A stretch of 64,000 nucleotides of DNA. Source: Nymphaea colorata. Taxonomy: Eukaryota > Streptophyta > Magnoliopsida > Nymphaeales > Nymphaeaceae. Location: the NCBI RefSeq assembly GCF_008831285.2, contig NC_045144.1, positions 20,723,716 through 20,787,715 on the forward strand, given 5' to 3'. A program made the translations under genes and the position numbers. The notes beneath the pieces are model-generated. The model did not search any database. It was not told the DNA's origin and worked only from the letters and a program-made list of their open reading frames with translations. Below are positions 12,296 through 23,126 of this stretch, in pieces; the first letter of the stretch is position 1, and every line of letters starts with the position of its first letter.

Positions 12296-13504
12296 TTTAT
12301 TAAGAAAAGAAAAAAAAAAAGCTTAAAGGCTTTGGTGTTTTTAGGTATCTCTAATTTTCTTTTTCACTCTTGCATATTAAAGATGCAATGTTCTATATAC
12401 CAAAGGGTGCTCAAGAGAACTGAACTATATCCCCGACATACTTCTTTATAAAAAGCACCCAAAACCAAGGGATAAAAGTTGTGCACTTAGGTTGATAGGA
12501 TGGAATTTTATTGTAGCACAGAAAATTTAATTTAAATTTTTAAAATTTTTTCAGTTGGGATTCAAAACTAAAAAAAGTTTCTGGAAATGTTATTCTTCAC
12601 TATCAAACGATGAAATTTAATTCTTGATGAAATTTAATTCTAAGTTAACAAACACAACCGTTTTAGAAATATAAAAGTTTATTTTTAATTCACCAATTTC
12701 GAAAATAAATTTCCGAAAACCTTTTTACATATTTTCAACATCAAACGCTACATTAAACAAAGCCTTAATGGCAAACATTTTTTTTTTTTTGGAAAAGCCG
12801 CTTCAATAAAACATCCATTTTTTTTTTTCTTTTGAAAAGGCTCCTGTGTCAGACGTCCCATTTTGTCTTTAATATCTTTACTATGTTTCTCTTTTAATAA
12901 AGTGACCTTTGAAAAACATGCATCTTTACTCGAAAGTATATCTCGCACGTTTTTAAAATTTTTAATATTCTAGTTACTTTTGGAAAATACAATTTTAAAA
13001 GACGCTTTTCAGTAAAAACAATGTGTAAACCGAACTCCAAATAAGAAAAATCAGCTCGCACTAGTAGCAATGCTGAGTCGAATGCTAAGTGATCTAAATC
13101 ATTCATACACAATTCAAAATTAAGAATTCTTATTTTATGAGCCAGAACTTTTTTTTAGGGATAGACCAAACCATCTGCGGGTCGAACCAAAATGAACGAC
13201 GGTAAGGCCAAGAGGAGCGACGGGTCGGGCCCCCCTCCCTTCACCCCTGACTAACAAGCAACAAAAGAAAAATTGAGAAAGCACACCATGGTTGAGGACT
13301 AAAATCATGTTGTTGTCAAGTTTTTAAAATTTATGACAGATTCAACTCATATTTGTAACCTTAATTTCCTGGTCTTTGCAGCGTTTGACCATGTAATTAA
13401 ATCATATTGCCCAACTGTGGCTTTTTCTAGCACATAATGTAATTCTTTCCTTTCCAATCCAATGGTATATTTGTTATGTTATTACTCAAGGAATTATAAA
13501 TATG

Positions 13505-13665
13505 GCGTGGTATAGCGTAATTGGTTGAGCTGATGACTCAGTGAGAGCTCGATCGTTATGTTCGATTCTCATAAGCCTTACTCCCCTAAGGCAAGTGCTA
13601 CTCACAAGTTGAATGGAGTAATAGTAAGTTCATTTGGTCCCAATATAACATGGTAATTAATATGA
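13505..13665 (+). mobile_element. Candidate tRNA-derived SINE
   Basis: A tRNA-like head carries a plausible RNA polymerase III A box (TAGCGTAATTGG, 13513-13524) and B box (TGTTCGATTCT, 13559-13569) at a spacing usual for tRNA-derived SINEs. The segment does not fold as a normal tRNA: there is no clear acceptor stem and the B box is off consensus. A non-tRNA tail follows. The end is approximate and I could not find a clear target duplication. Confidence 0.45.
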
Positions 13666-14227
13666 CAAAAAAACAAAATACCCATGGTTTCTATTTACTT
13701 TCTCAACTACATTCCATAATCTTAATGCATGGTTAACTATGTTTAAATAACTTAGTTTTTATTAAGGTTTTGAAATAATGATCTCTCGTTTTTATTAATG
13801 TTATTAAGTTATTTACGGAAAATCTAGTTGTATTACTAAAGGAAGATATATTTTCACACTCTTTCTTAAGAAATCATACAGTTTTGCTACTTTAACAATT
13901 ACATTTTAAAAAATAATCTAATAGATCTTTTTCATTAACCATGGAAATACAAGGTGACTGGGCTTTTGAAATGACAATATGAAAAGTTTAGGCATGTTTT
14001 CTATTTGTTGCTAATTCTTTAAGTGCGTGTTTTGGAAATTTCTCCAAATATAAAATATATTTAAATTTTTACATGTAATCAAGATAAATACTTGTTGGAA
14101 TGGATCTTACACTAGGAGCTTAGTTTCCAACAAAATGTGTGTTTTTTTTTTATAAAATCTGATTAACTAACTCAAATTCTATTCAAATCTCAAATTTCAT
14201 GAGAATCATCGACATCCCTATTTATGT

Positions 14228-14360
14228 GTGCGTGTACGCATGCATGTTGCATGTGTGTGTGATCCACGCATGCATGTGCGTGCTGCCCGACTCACAGATG
14301 AGGGAGTGAGAGAAAAAATGTGTGTGTGTGTGTGCGTGCACGGATGCGTGCATGTGCATG
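14228..14360. promoter_or_regulatory. Alternating purine/pyrimidine block with CATGCATG motifs
   Basis: TG/CA/CG-alternating DNA upstream of the SAM-domain gene contains several CATGCATG-like words (for example near 14238 and 14270). CATGCATG is the core of plant RY elements bound by B3-domain factors, and such alternation can favour Z-DNA. A regulatory role is only a possibility. Confidence 0.25.
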
Positions 14361-14439
14361 CGTCTGTGCCTGTCGGGGGACACATGGTGGAGCTAGCGAT
14401 GGCCTTCTTTCGATTTCCGAAGCTCTTCTATATGCTTCT

Positions 14440-14916
14440 ACAGAGAGGGAGAGAGAGAGAGAGAGAGTAAAGGAGAGTGACGAAATCGAAGCATTACTAC
14501 CTTATCCCTCTCCCTACAGAGACGGGGGACCGACACGGAAGAAGAAGAAGAGGGTGCGGTTCCCTCTCCTTTTCTCTCTCTGTTTCTTCTTCTGCCGGTA
14601 CTTTTGGGATAATTTCTGTGTCTTTATAGGAAGCACCGTGAACCTTCAATACGAGCTCCGCCAAGCTCCCCAAATCCCCCTTTCCCTGCCGATTCCGCTA
14701 CTATTTTGTTGGGAATTAGGGCTTTGGGGGATCTCTGTCGTCTTGCTTTTGCCTTGTTTGTTCGTAATTTCGATGGATGCTTTGGATCAGTCTGCTTCGG
14801 CGATCTTGTTTGGTTTTTTGCCTTTTTGGGATCTTCTTCTTATGCGGTTTCATTTTCGGCGTTGAAGGTTCTGCTGGCGGAAGTTTAGGTTTCTAAGTGA
14901 AGGTGAATCGATCGGG
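14440..14916 (+). promoter_or_regulatory. Promoter/leader of the SAM-domain gene with GA tract
   Basis: A (GA)n tract at about 14444-14467 is followed by CT-rich leader-like sequence up to the start codon at 14917. GA/CT tracts are common around plant transcription starts and 5' UTRs. An in-frame TGA at 14863-14865 supports the chosen start. The transcription start itself cannot be placed. Confidence 0.4.
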
Positions 14917-17900
14917 ATGAGTAAGGAACGGCAGCCAGAACCGTTGGATTTCTTTATCTGGACGGTGGAGGTGCGTTGGTTTTACGTGTTCAAGGCGGCT
15001 TATCTCTTTTCCGTTTCCTGTTTGTGTTGAAGATGAGATTGGGGTGGGATTTGGTAGTTTTTTGTCGGCTTCATTTTTTCAATGTTCTTGATGAAATTCG
15101 CTATTCTGTGGTATTCCTCACGATTAGAGCTGCAATTTCTCAATACCTGATCAATCGTTTATTTCCTGTTCTTTGGCGCGTTTGACCGTTTTCCTGTAAA
15201 TAAAGCAGATATTAATTTGACTTTTCGTCACTCTTTTCTGTCTTGAGCTGTTCAATTACTAGGCGTCTTGAATGGTGTACGTCTTTTTCCCTCATAGTAT
15301 GCGAAGTCGAGCATTCTGGCATTCAAGTTTGGTGTTACACAAGGGGCTTGTTATAGCATTGTTGCAGAATACATCGACACTAGATTTAAGTTAAGTGTTC
15401 CTGCATAATTGTATGATGAAAGCTTGCAATCGGTATGCCTTGAGGTGCTCCCTGATGACTTCTTTTGCTTTATCCTTATCTTCATAGAGGTACTCCTTGG
15501 TGGGGTATCTTCACAGTTAGTCAATCCAAGGATTGCTGATTTTTCAATAATTTGAGACCTGATTCTCAAAATTTGACTGTTGAAAACAATACGTATAACT
15601 TTTCATGAATCTTTCGTATGAGCAAGTGGATATATAGGCTATTCATAACCTGAGAACATCTATGTTGAAACATTTCTTTGTTTCACTATATTCTATATTT
15701 TGAAATCATTTATAGCAAATCTAGTTCGTAAGTTTGTACAAACTTGATCACTTTGCCCCTATGTGTATATTTTCTCATCAAATTCAGCACGTAAACATAA
15801 TGAGTAACACATGGAGTTCAAAAGAATTTCTAATATTCTAAAGCCAACATTTTACCCGAAACTCTACAGTTTGTTGCATTATCTATGATAAACTGCACAA
15901 CACTCATATGTCCTATTTCTTTCCTAACATCTTAAAATTTTAAAATACATGAAACAATAAACATTGGAGAGTCTAGCAAATCAATAGATTTCAAAAACAT
16001 AATTCCTTTAGGATAACATACATGGAAATTTATCATGTTTTTGTATTTTTTTCATCTGCAAAGAACACTGTACCCTCCTCTCCAAGTCAATCTCAATTCA
16101 TCACAATATGTTCTTCATTCTTTAACATGTCAATCGAGAATTTTTCCTCTCAGTTGATTATAAGAGGGCGTTTTATGCATAGAGTCCATAGAAGTAATTG
16201 CATCTACTGCAGTGTGAAATTGACATGAATTTGCCATTAATGCTTCATAAATCATCTCCAAACTGCTTTATTTACCTGTTCTATCAAATGTTTGAGAGTC
16301 ACGATTATCCAAATATTAGGTCGAGAACCTGAAGTAATTTGTCATGTGGACAAAAAAAGAAAAAAATTTAATTGAGGCAAAAAACGTTTGACCTTATATT
16401 TGATGCTTTACTGGATGACCCATCACCTGTTCCACCTCTTCTATTTTTTGTTAGAGTACCTTCTGCATGCATCATTGCTTTGCTTTTTGCCTTCAAACTA
16501 GCCATGTGTGATCCTATGCTGCGTCAGCAGGATTAGAAGTAGGAAGCTAAATATCATCGCCATCCTCCACTTTCCAGGGTTCAATATAGCCATTTCAGCA
16601 TCTTTTATCCTTTTTTATAACTTTTTAGCTTTTAGGGCTTCAATCATTTGCATAAATTGCCATTGTACAGCTCCTGTCAGATCTTTAGAAGTGTCAGGCA
16701 CCACATTTTCATATGTCCTGACTAAATAGTATTTTAGCTGGGAGATTCCTGCAACAATCTCTTTCTTACAAAAGTTACAAAGCAGCTGATTATCATTGTT
16801 TGCTCGAGAGTGCTATTTCCATGTGGGGTTACTTGGAAGCTATGTCTTATAAAACGATAAAAATCTATGATGAGAGCGAAAGATTTTATACTTTCACGGT
16901 AGAAGTAGGTTGTCATACATAGAAAGAAGAAAAAATTCTCTTTCTTCAACTGCAAATTGATCTCTCACACGCATTTAATCGATGCTTTCTTCTTTGAAAT
17001 GGCAAAAGCTCCTTCTCACACAATTCCTAGTTGTGTCGGAGTTGGCTATGAGGGGGTTTTATATTTAAAAATGAAAAAAAAGAAAATCCAGATCCTCTTT
17101 CTTTTCCACAACTCCCATATTGCACTTATGATACTGAGTAAGTTGATTGATCAAGTAACAGAATGTCTAAGCAGTAAATATCAAAATCTTGGCAATTTCT
17201 TTGCTTAATAATTTGATCGTTTGAGCAACAAAATCTTTAAGAGTCAAGCTCTCTTGGCAACAATGTGATGTGTCTTTACCTTTGTCTCCATTAGGTCAAT
17301 GAGACATGAAATATTTTGTTATCCTTTATTTTTCTTTCATATATGATGCATGGATGTAAGTGCCGATAGCAATTTTTTTGTGAATTATCCTTTTCGTGGA
17401 AAAAGCACCTGACATTATTTCTTTGTTATTACACTATTCATGAGGAGGGACAGATGTATGACATTCTGAAATTTTTGTAGATCAAACTCTTATCACGTCA
17501 CTCTCCCTCATTTATGGGCTTGTCAATGATTTGTCGGTCCTAATAATTTAACATTGATTAATCATAAGTTTAAGCATAAACCTCTCTTGAGAATGTTGCA
17601 TCTCTTTCTTTATTCCAGTGTCACAAAAAACACGATAAATTATATTGCCGTTTAAAACTTAAAAAAACATTAAAAACGAAAAAAACACATTTTTAACACG
17701 TTTTTGTGTGTTTTTTTCCTTTTTTCATGTTTTTTTAATGCCAAACAATTTTTTTTCATTTTCTATTTTTTATTTGTTGCAAATCTACTTATGTTTTTTA
17801 TGTTTGTGTTGTTAGTTTCTCACTTATTTTATCTTTTCCCCATTTTTAGTTTTTTTTTTTTTACTAATTTCCTGTATTTTTTCCTTTTTTTCAAGCTCGC

Positions 17901-19226
17901 CATATTATACCTTCGCCTTATTATACCCCAGAAAAACCTCGCCGTTTAAAACTGCAAAACGTTATTTGTGATTATGCTTTATCTCATTTTTTATTAGGCT
18001 AATGAGCAAGAATGTGTTTATCTTTATTTTTCTTTAGAAAGTTGCATTGTATATAAATTGCTTACAACATTTTAGTGGTGAGAATTCTCTCCTTTTTTAG
18101 GAAAAAGCATCTCACATTGTTTCTTCAGCATTACACTATTTGTGAAGAGGGACGAACATGTGAGTCTGATTTTTTGGTGGTCTGAGAAAGTACATTCTCA
18201 TTGACCTGAGAAGTGTAGTAATTACATGTTATCTTGATGGCTGGACATGCCAGGTCACCTCTTGTTTAGTCCATTCTTTGGGAACTTATCATTTTGTTCG
18301 CATGGAACATCTTCTTTTTTGTTGTGCATTCCCCTTTTGTGCCGCATCCTTGTCCTAGACTCCTAGTCATATAGTCAGCTCACTATATAGGCATTTACAT
18401 TGAAAGTGGTCACAAGTTTGAAAACATATATGAACCATTTGCTGTTACACAAGCAGACTTCCATATATGAAAACATGTAAACCTAGTCTGAGGTTCTTGT
18501 CCCACATGTGGTGCCACATATTGCAACAAATCTGTAAAAGGAGAGGTTGTTAATTGTTAAATATTAAATTTAACACTGTTGGATCTTTAATTTTTCCTAT
18601 TTATATATATTTTTTAATTGTGTATGAAGAAAGAAAGAACAAAAGGTGTTACTGCATTAGGGCGTGTCCATTAACTCATGGTTACTTCTGCTCTAGAAGC
18701 TCATGAACTTACGAATGTAGTAAAGGATCCTCTAGAAAATATTGCTTAGCTTGGGGAAACTGCTTTTGAGGGGTTTTATCAAGTCAGTACTGCTTCATTG
18801 TTCGATGGTTTGACCGACTGTTGTTCATATCAGGATGTAGGGTTATGGCTTGAAGAAATTAATCTGGGTGGTTACAGACAAATATTTAAAGAAAACGGTG
18901 TCAACGGTGAGTATCTGGATAGCTTGTCTACATTTACCACTGAACAGATTCTGCGGTTTATCAGGAGGTGCCGTATGAAATGGGGAGACTTCATTACTCT
19001 GTGCAAGGAGCTTAGACGCATTAAGGGTAATTGCTGTTCTTCCCTTTTTCTATAAGGTAGGTCATATTCTTAGCTTCTGGTCCTTTATTTCGCAGTTGCA
19101 TTGCTCAAAGGAGAGGAGCATGTTAGACGTCCATGGTGGGCTCCCCCCTGCCTATCAGTTGTCTTTGTCAAGGTGGCGAAGCACAATCGGCAATCTCGAG
19201 TTGTCTCATTGAAGCAGGAACCGTGA
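14917..19226 (+). CDS. Small SAM (sterile alpha motif) domain protein, 125 aa
   Basis: Three exons join in phase: 14917-14970, 18834-19026 and 19096-19226. After an 18-residue leader (MSKERQPEPLDFFIWTVE) comes one SAM domain at about residues 17-80, with the hallmarks DVGLWLEEINLGGYRQIFKE, NGVNGEYLDSLS and LCKELRRI. A basic tail with RRPWWAPPCLSVVFVK and KHNRQSRVVSLK ends the protein. SAM domains mediate protein-protein interaction or oligomerisation, and some bind RNA. Plants have a conserved family of very short proteins of this form whose function I do not know. The length and tail agree with that family. Intron 1 is unusually long (3.86 kb) for so small a gene. No catalytic residues are expected. 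Confidence 0.93.
14971..18833 (+). other. Intron 1 of the SAM-domain gene (3.9 kb)
   Basis: AT-rich intron. An imperfect direct repeat of roughly 150 bp is seen at about 17295-17460 and 18000-18165 (shared words 'aaaaagca', 'attacactatt' and 'gagggac'). Between them lies T-rich DNA with GCCGTTTAAAACT at both 17649 and 17941. This may be the remains of an inserted element. No coding exon is recognised. Confidence 0.5.
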
Positions 19227-19811
19227 TGTGCACAGACTGGTATATATGTATTATAATTTATGTTAAGTTATTGTTGCGGTTGGCTGTCCACATCGTTCTG
19301 CCCTTCAACCGTTATCCCTTTCATATTTAGTCCACTTTATGTTCATACAAGTCATGACTCTCTTTTGTTAGTTCCTTCATGAAAATCATTTTTGTTGAAC
19401 ATATGAAAAAATATAGTGTGAAGTGGTATTCAATGTTTTATTGAATGTAGTGATTCAGTTATGCAGAATATCAAATGAAGGGAGCATGGACACGTTATAT
19501 GCAAACAAACATGCACCCTTCTCACAAAACTTTGTCCATTAACATAAGGGCCTACAGTGTTATGCTCCGGACCTACTGAATTCATCCCAATTATTCTTTC
19601 TAATTATTGCTCCAAAAAGCTGTTCATGTTATAGAATTGAACCTGAAAAGTTGATTTTCTGTTAGATTTTGGCTGGTGAGTGTTTTTGCAAGAATTTATA
19701 GAAGATTAGAGAGAGAGAAAGTGCGCGAGAGAGAGAGCAGATTTATCGATTTCTGATAGATACTGACTAGTGGATTGTCTTTAAAGGTTTGTAGAAATCT
19801 GATATTGCTCT

Positions 19812-19842
<31 letters not shown>

Positions 19843-21135
19843 TTGACCCCAAAATCTGTTAAAGACTTGGGCGCGCGTTTCCGGCTGAGGTAGTGGGCCT
19901 TACTGAACTGAACAGGTCCTTAAAACCAGCAAGAAAAACGAGGAACTTTTTACAAAAGCAGACTAATAAAAATGGTGGGTTGGGTTTGAATTTCTTTCAC
20001 TAATTTAGAAAGTTAAGTAAAATAAATCAACACTTCAGCAGGTTCTTGTTATTTCATCAAAAGATAAGCGTGTTATAAAATTTTCAGAAACAAATAGAGC
20101 TGTCTTATCAAGCCGAATGTCTCCAGGCCATTAGTCACAAATCTTGAAAACTTGGGCGAGATCTGCAGCTGAAAGACAAACCTTCAAACTTAAACTCAAT
20201 GATCAAATGAAAAAAAAAGAATCAACTATATAAGTTGCAGAAAACTATGACCATGGCGACCGATAAATTGAACGTTGGCCACAAACACTGATCTAATTAC
20301 GATTCCAGGGAACTGAAAGTCTATAAATGGCAAATCTATTTTGTAGGCTGATTCTCAAGGTTCAAGTCTGTTTTTGGTCCTTACTATTTTTTTTTCTCAA
20401 GGTTCAAGTCAGCTTTTGGTGCATCTGGTGCACTCCAACTGCACAATAATAGCCTTCTTTCTTGTATTACAAGAAGTTGAATTTTTTTATATATTCAAAC
20501 TGGAGATTAATTGCCTACCAACCCCTGACTCAAGGTGTTGCACCAACCCCTTGAGAACAAATTGCAAAAAACCCATGGAAAAGAATAAAAATTACGGGCC
20601 GTTTGCCTAAATGTTCCAAGTAGAACTTATATCATTTTCTTCTAATTTTTCATGTAGGAAAACTGATATTGGTAATAAACAAAAACACGCTCACCAAAAA
20701 AAAAAAAGACTGAAAAACAATAAAAAAGTGAAATAACTTGCTTAAAAGTGATAAATCGATAAGTGGTAATCTAGTATACCTTTCTTGGCCTTTTGGACAA
20801 GATCAACTGTGTGTAGTAGCTTTTCAGAAAATTACGCTCACAGTTGAAAAGCAGCTTCCTAGTCTTAGTTTCTATGCATTTCTTTTGTTTTTCACCATGC
20901 GAGGGAAGGAACGAGATCATTTGAAAGTTGAAACAAATGGAGTTAAGAGACGTGATGATTTCAATCACCGGCAAGTGTTCCAGTGATTCGCCTTATTTCA
21001 TTGAATCATTTAACTGGAAAACTTGCGCGCTTCAACTGTGCAGAGAATTCGGCTGAAATCTAGTCATGAAAACCATCATGTTTCTATATGTCGAGTCTTT
21101 TTTGTTCCATTATTACTTTTGTTTTTGCAAAAGTT

Positions 21136-21225
21136 TTCATTAAATTTTTTAACAGAGAGACCCATAGATTAGTGACCACCTTCATTAAATTTTTTAACAG
21201 AGAGACCCATTGATTAGTGACCACG
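21136..21225 (+). repeat. 45-bp tandem duplication
   Basis: Positions 21136-21180 and 21181-21225 are the same 45-base unit, beginning TTCATTAAATTTTTTAACAG, with a single mismatch (CATAGATT versus CATTGATT). The near identity points to a recent duplication. Confidence 0.9.
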
Positions 21226-21298
21226 ACAAGATTTGGAGCTATTCAGAATGCTTGCAGCAACGTTGGCATCCTGGCTTATCTCCCTTCTCTTCTACTAT

Positions 21299-21495
21299 GG
21301 TTGTGTTTGTTTCACTGCAGATCTTAGTGATCTGAGATCAGACTCCCCTCCTTTCCATCTGACCTTAAATCCATGGTTTTTAACATGGAGCATGAATTTG
21401 CTATTGAGATCCTCAGTTTATTTAAATTGAAGATCTCACAGAACACATCTTTTATGTAGCCTTGGACCTAAGATCCGAGGCTATCAAATGCAACA
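21299..21495. mobile_element. Small MITE candidate (about 197 bp)
   Basis: The left end reads GGTTGTGTTTGTTTC then GATCTTAG. The right end, read on the other strand, gives GTTGCATTTGATAGCC then GGATCTTAGG, so the two ends are imperfect terminal inverted repeats. The same terminus is found at about 60797. A target duplication is not clear. Confidence 0.4.
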
Positions 21496-22639
21496 TAATT
21501 ACCTTCTTTATATATTAGTATCTTCAAGTTCCACCTGCGGTAAATCATCTCTTAAACTCGAACAAACTTCATCATAATTAACTGTCTCCATCTCAAACAA
21601 AAGAGAGAAAAGCAACTATTAATGTAATATATTCCAGTTATTTCTTCATCAATTAAGTGTTACTTTCAGTTCGGTTCAACTCCATATATTAAAAAAGTTA
21701 CATGTATTTTTAGGTGCATAGCATTGACACAACCGAGTGGGACCTAAGTGGAACCAAATGGATCCAGTTATGATATGTACGCTGCCATCTATGATTTCAT
21801 TGTGTTGATAAGATCATTTTTGGGTTTTCGATCTCTTGTACGAGACCTGGATCCATTTTGATATTTACAATGGAGTTTTCAGGAGAGAAACTTTCGTGAC
21901 TTTTTTTTCGTGAATGCTATGACCTTAACGGTTAAATATCATGAACATTGATTAAATTAGGGTTCAAGGGCAGGTGAAGCTTGTGTCTTCCAGTACTCCA
22001 TGAAAAATATTTCAGGCATATCAAACACCCTTATGTAAACTCGTGTTTAGTTTTTTCTTTCTTTCTTTTTTTTTTTGGCTAAAATGAATTTAAAAGTTAT
22101 CAGTTATCAGTGTGCTAATTATTAAACGGTTTAATCATTTATATTTCTCCGATTGCTGTAAAATTGCTATTTTACTTTTAAAGTATTCATGCTCCAGGCA
22201 ACCACCTAGAGGGGTTTGAATCAATTAGACAAGCTACAACAACGACTATTGAAAGGGTTTAAGACAACTTGAAAAAAAAAAGAAGAGAAGAACAATCGCG
22301 AAAGAAAGAACAAAAAATATTGTTAGCGTGTTTCTATGAGCAAATGCATACCTCAGGATTGCTTGTTCCAATTGCTCATTTCCGTTCATTTGGATTGCTT
22401 AAGATTCATGCATGCTGCATTTCATATTACATAAGCAAATAGGCTGAGAGAGTATAGGAAGAAAGCGGCAACCTCCCTGCTGGTGATTCGATGATCAATA
22501 ATAGCAATTGGTACCAAGTTTTGTAGTTAATTAATTACTGAATATGTTTGCATAGCCTGTTCTTGCCTTCTTTTTTCAAAAGAAAAAAAATAATACCATT
22601 TTCTCCTTGTTTTTATCTCAATCACCATTGATTAGAGAG

Positions 22640-22641
<2 letters not shown>

Positions 22642-22671
<30 letters not shown>
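22642..22671. repeat. (TA)15 microsatellite
   Basis: Uninterrupted AT dinucleotide tract in non-coding DNA. Confidence 0.95.
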
Positions 22672-22674
<3 letters not shown>

Positions 22675-23126
22675 ACCAAGTATATATGCTACTAAGATTT
22701 ATTTATTTCATAATATTTTGGATGTAAAGATCAAATCCATACAGCAAATTGTCAAAAAAAGTGAATGAAAAATATCATAACGAAAGGACGCATCTTACAT
22801 CGACGTGTCTATTCAGTACTCATCTTGCCGTGTAAATTAATCCTCACATTAAATAAGGCGGCTAACAGGTCTTAGGCATGTAACAAGCGATTGCACATAT
22901 ATACACAAAGCAGAGAAGCAAATAAACAGTGCAACTTAACGTTTTTGTCAATTACAAAATTCTTGTTAAGCAGCATGAACCAATCCATACTCCTGAAGCA
23001 GCTCGCCACGGACGTGATCCTCTTGTTATTCTTCGATTCTGTACAGTTTAGTAGCCAATCAACGTGTTATATGAGACAAGGAAGGAACCATGTCCTCTGC
23101 TCCCTCACAGAATCAACGACATCAGT

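Larger units (their letters stand above)
9437..14440. other. Intergenic region between SEN54 and the SAM-domain gene
   Basis: About 5 kb, AT-rich, with poly-A and poly-T runs (for example the A tract near 11547-11565). The recognisable contents are a GGCC-rich inverted-repeat element and a tRNA-derived SINE candidate (listed separately), plus a purine/pyrimidine-alternating block before the next gene. The short open frames here have no recognisable domains. Confidence 0.6.
19227..22890. other. Intergenic region after the SAM-domain gene
   Basis: AT-rich, with GA tracts near 19708-19740 and 19817-19841, a 45-bp tandem duplication, a MITE candidate and a (TA)15 tract (listed separately or in the findings). 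The short open frames show no recognisable domain. Confidence 0.6.

Noticed and set aside
13505-13575. A functional tRNA gene at the A/B-box segment
   Set aside because: No seven-base acceptor stem, off-consensus B box and no proper anticodon arm; a SINE head is the better reading.
14228-14865. 181-codon open frame upstream of the SAM-domain gene
   Set aside because: Cys/Val-rich translation of TG repeats and leader DNA; it is out of frame with the SAM protein.
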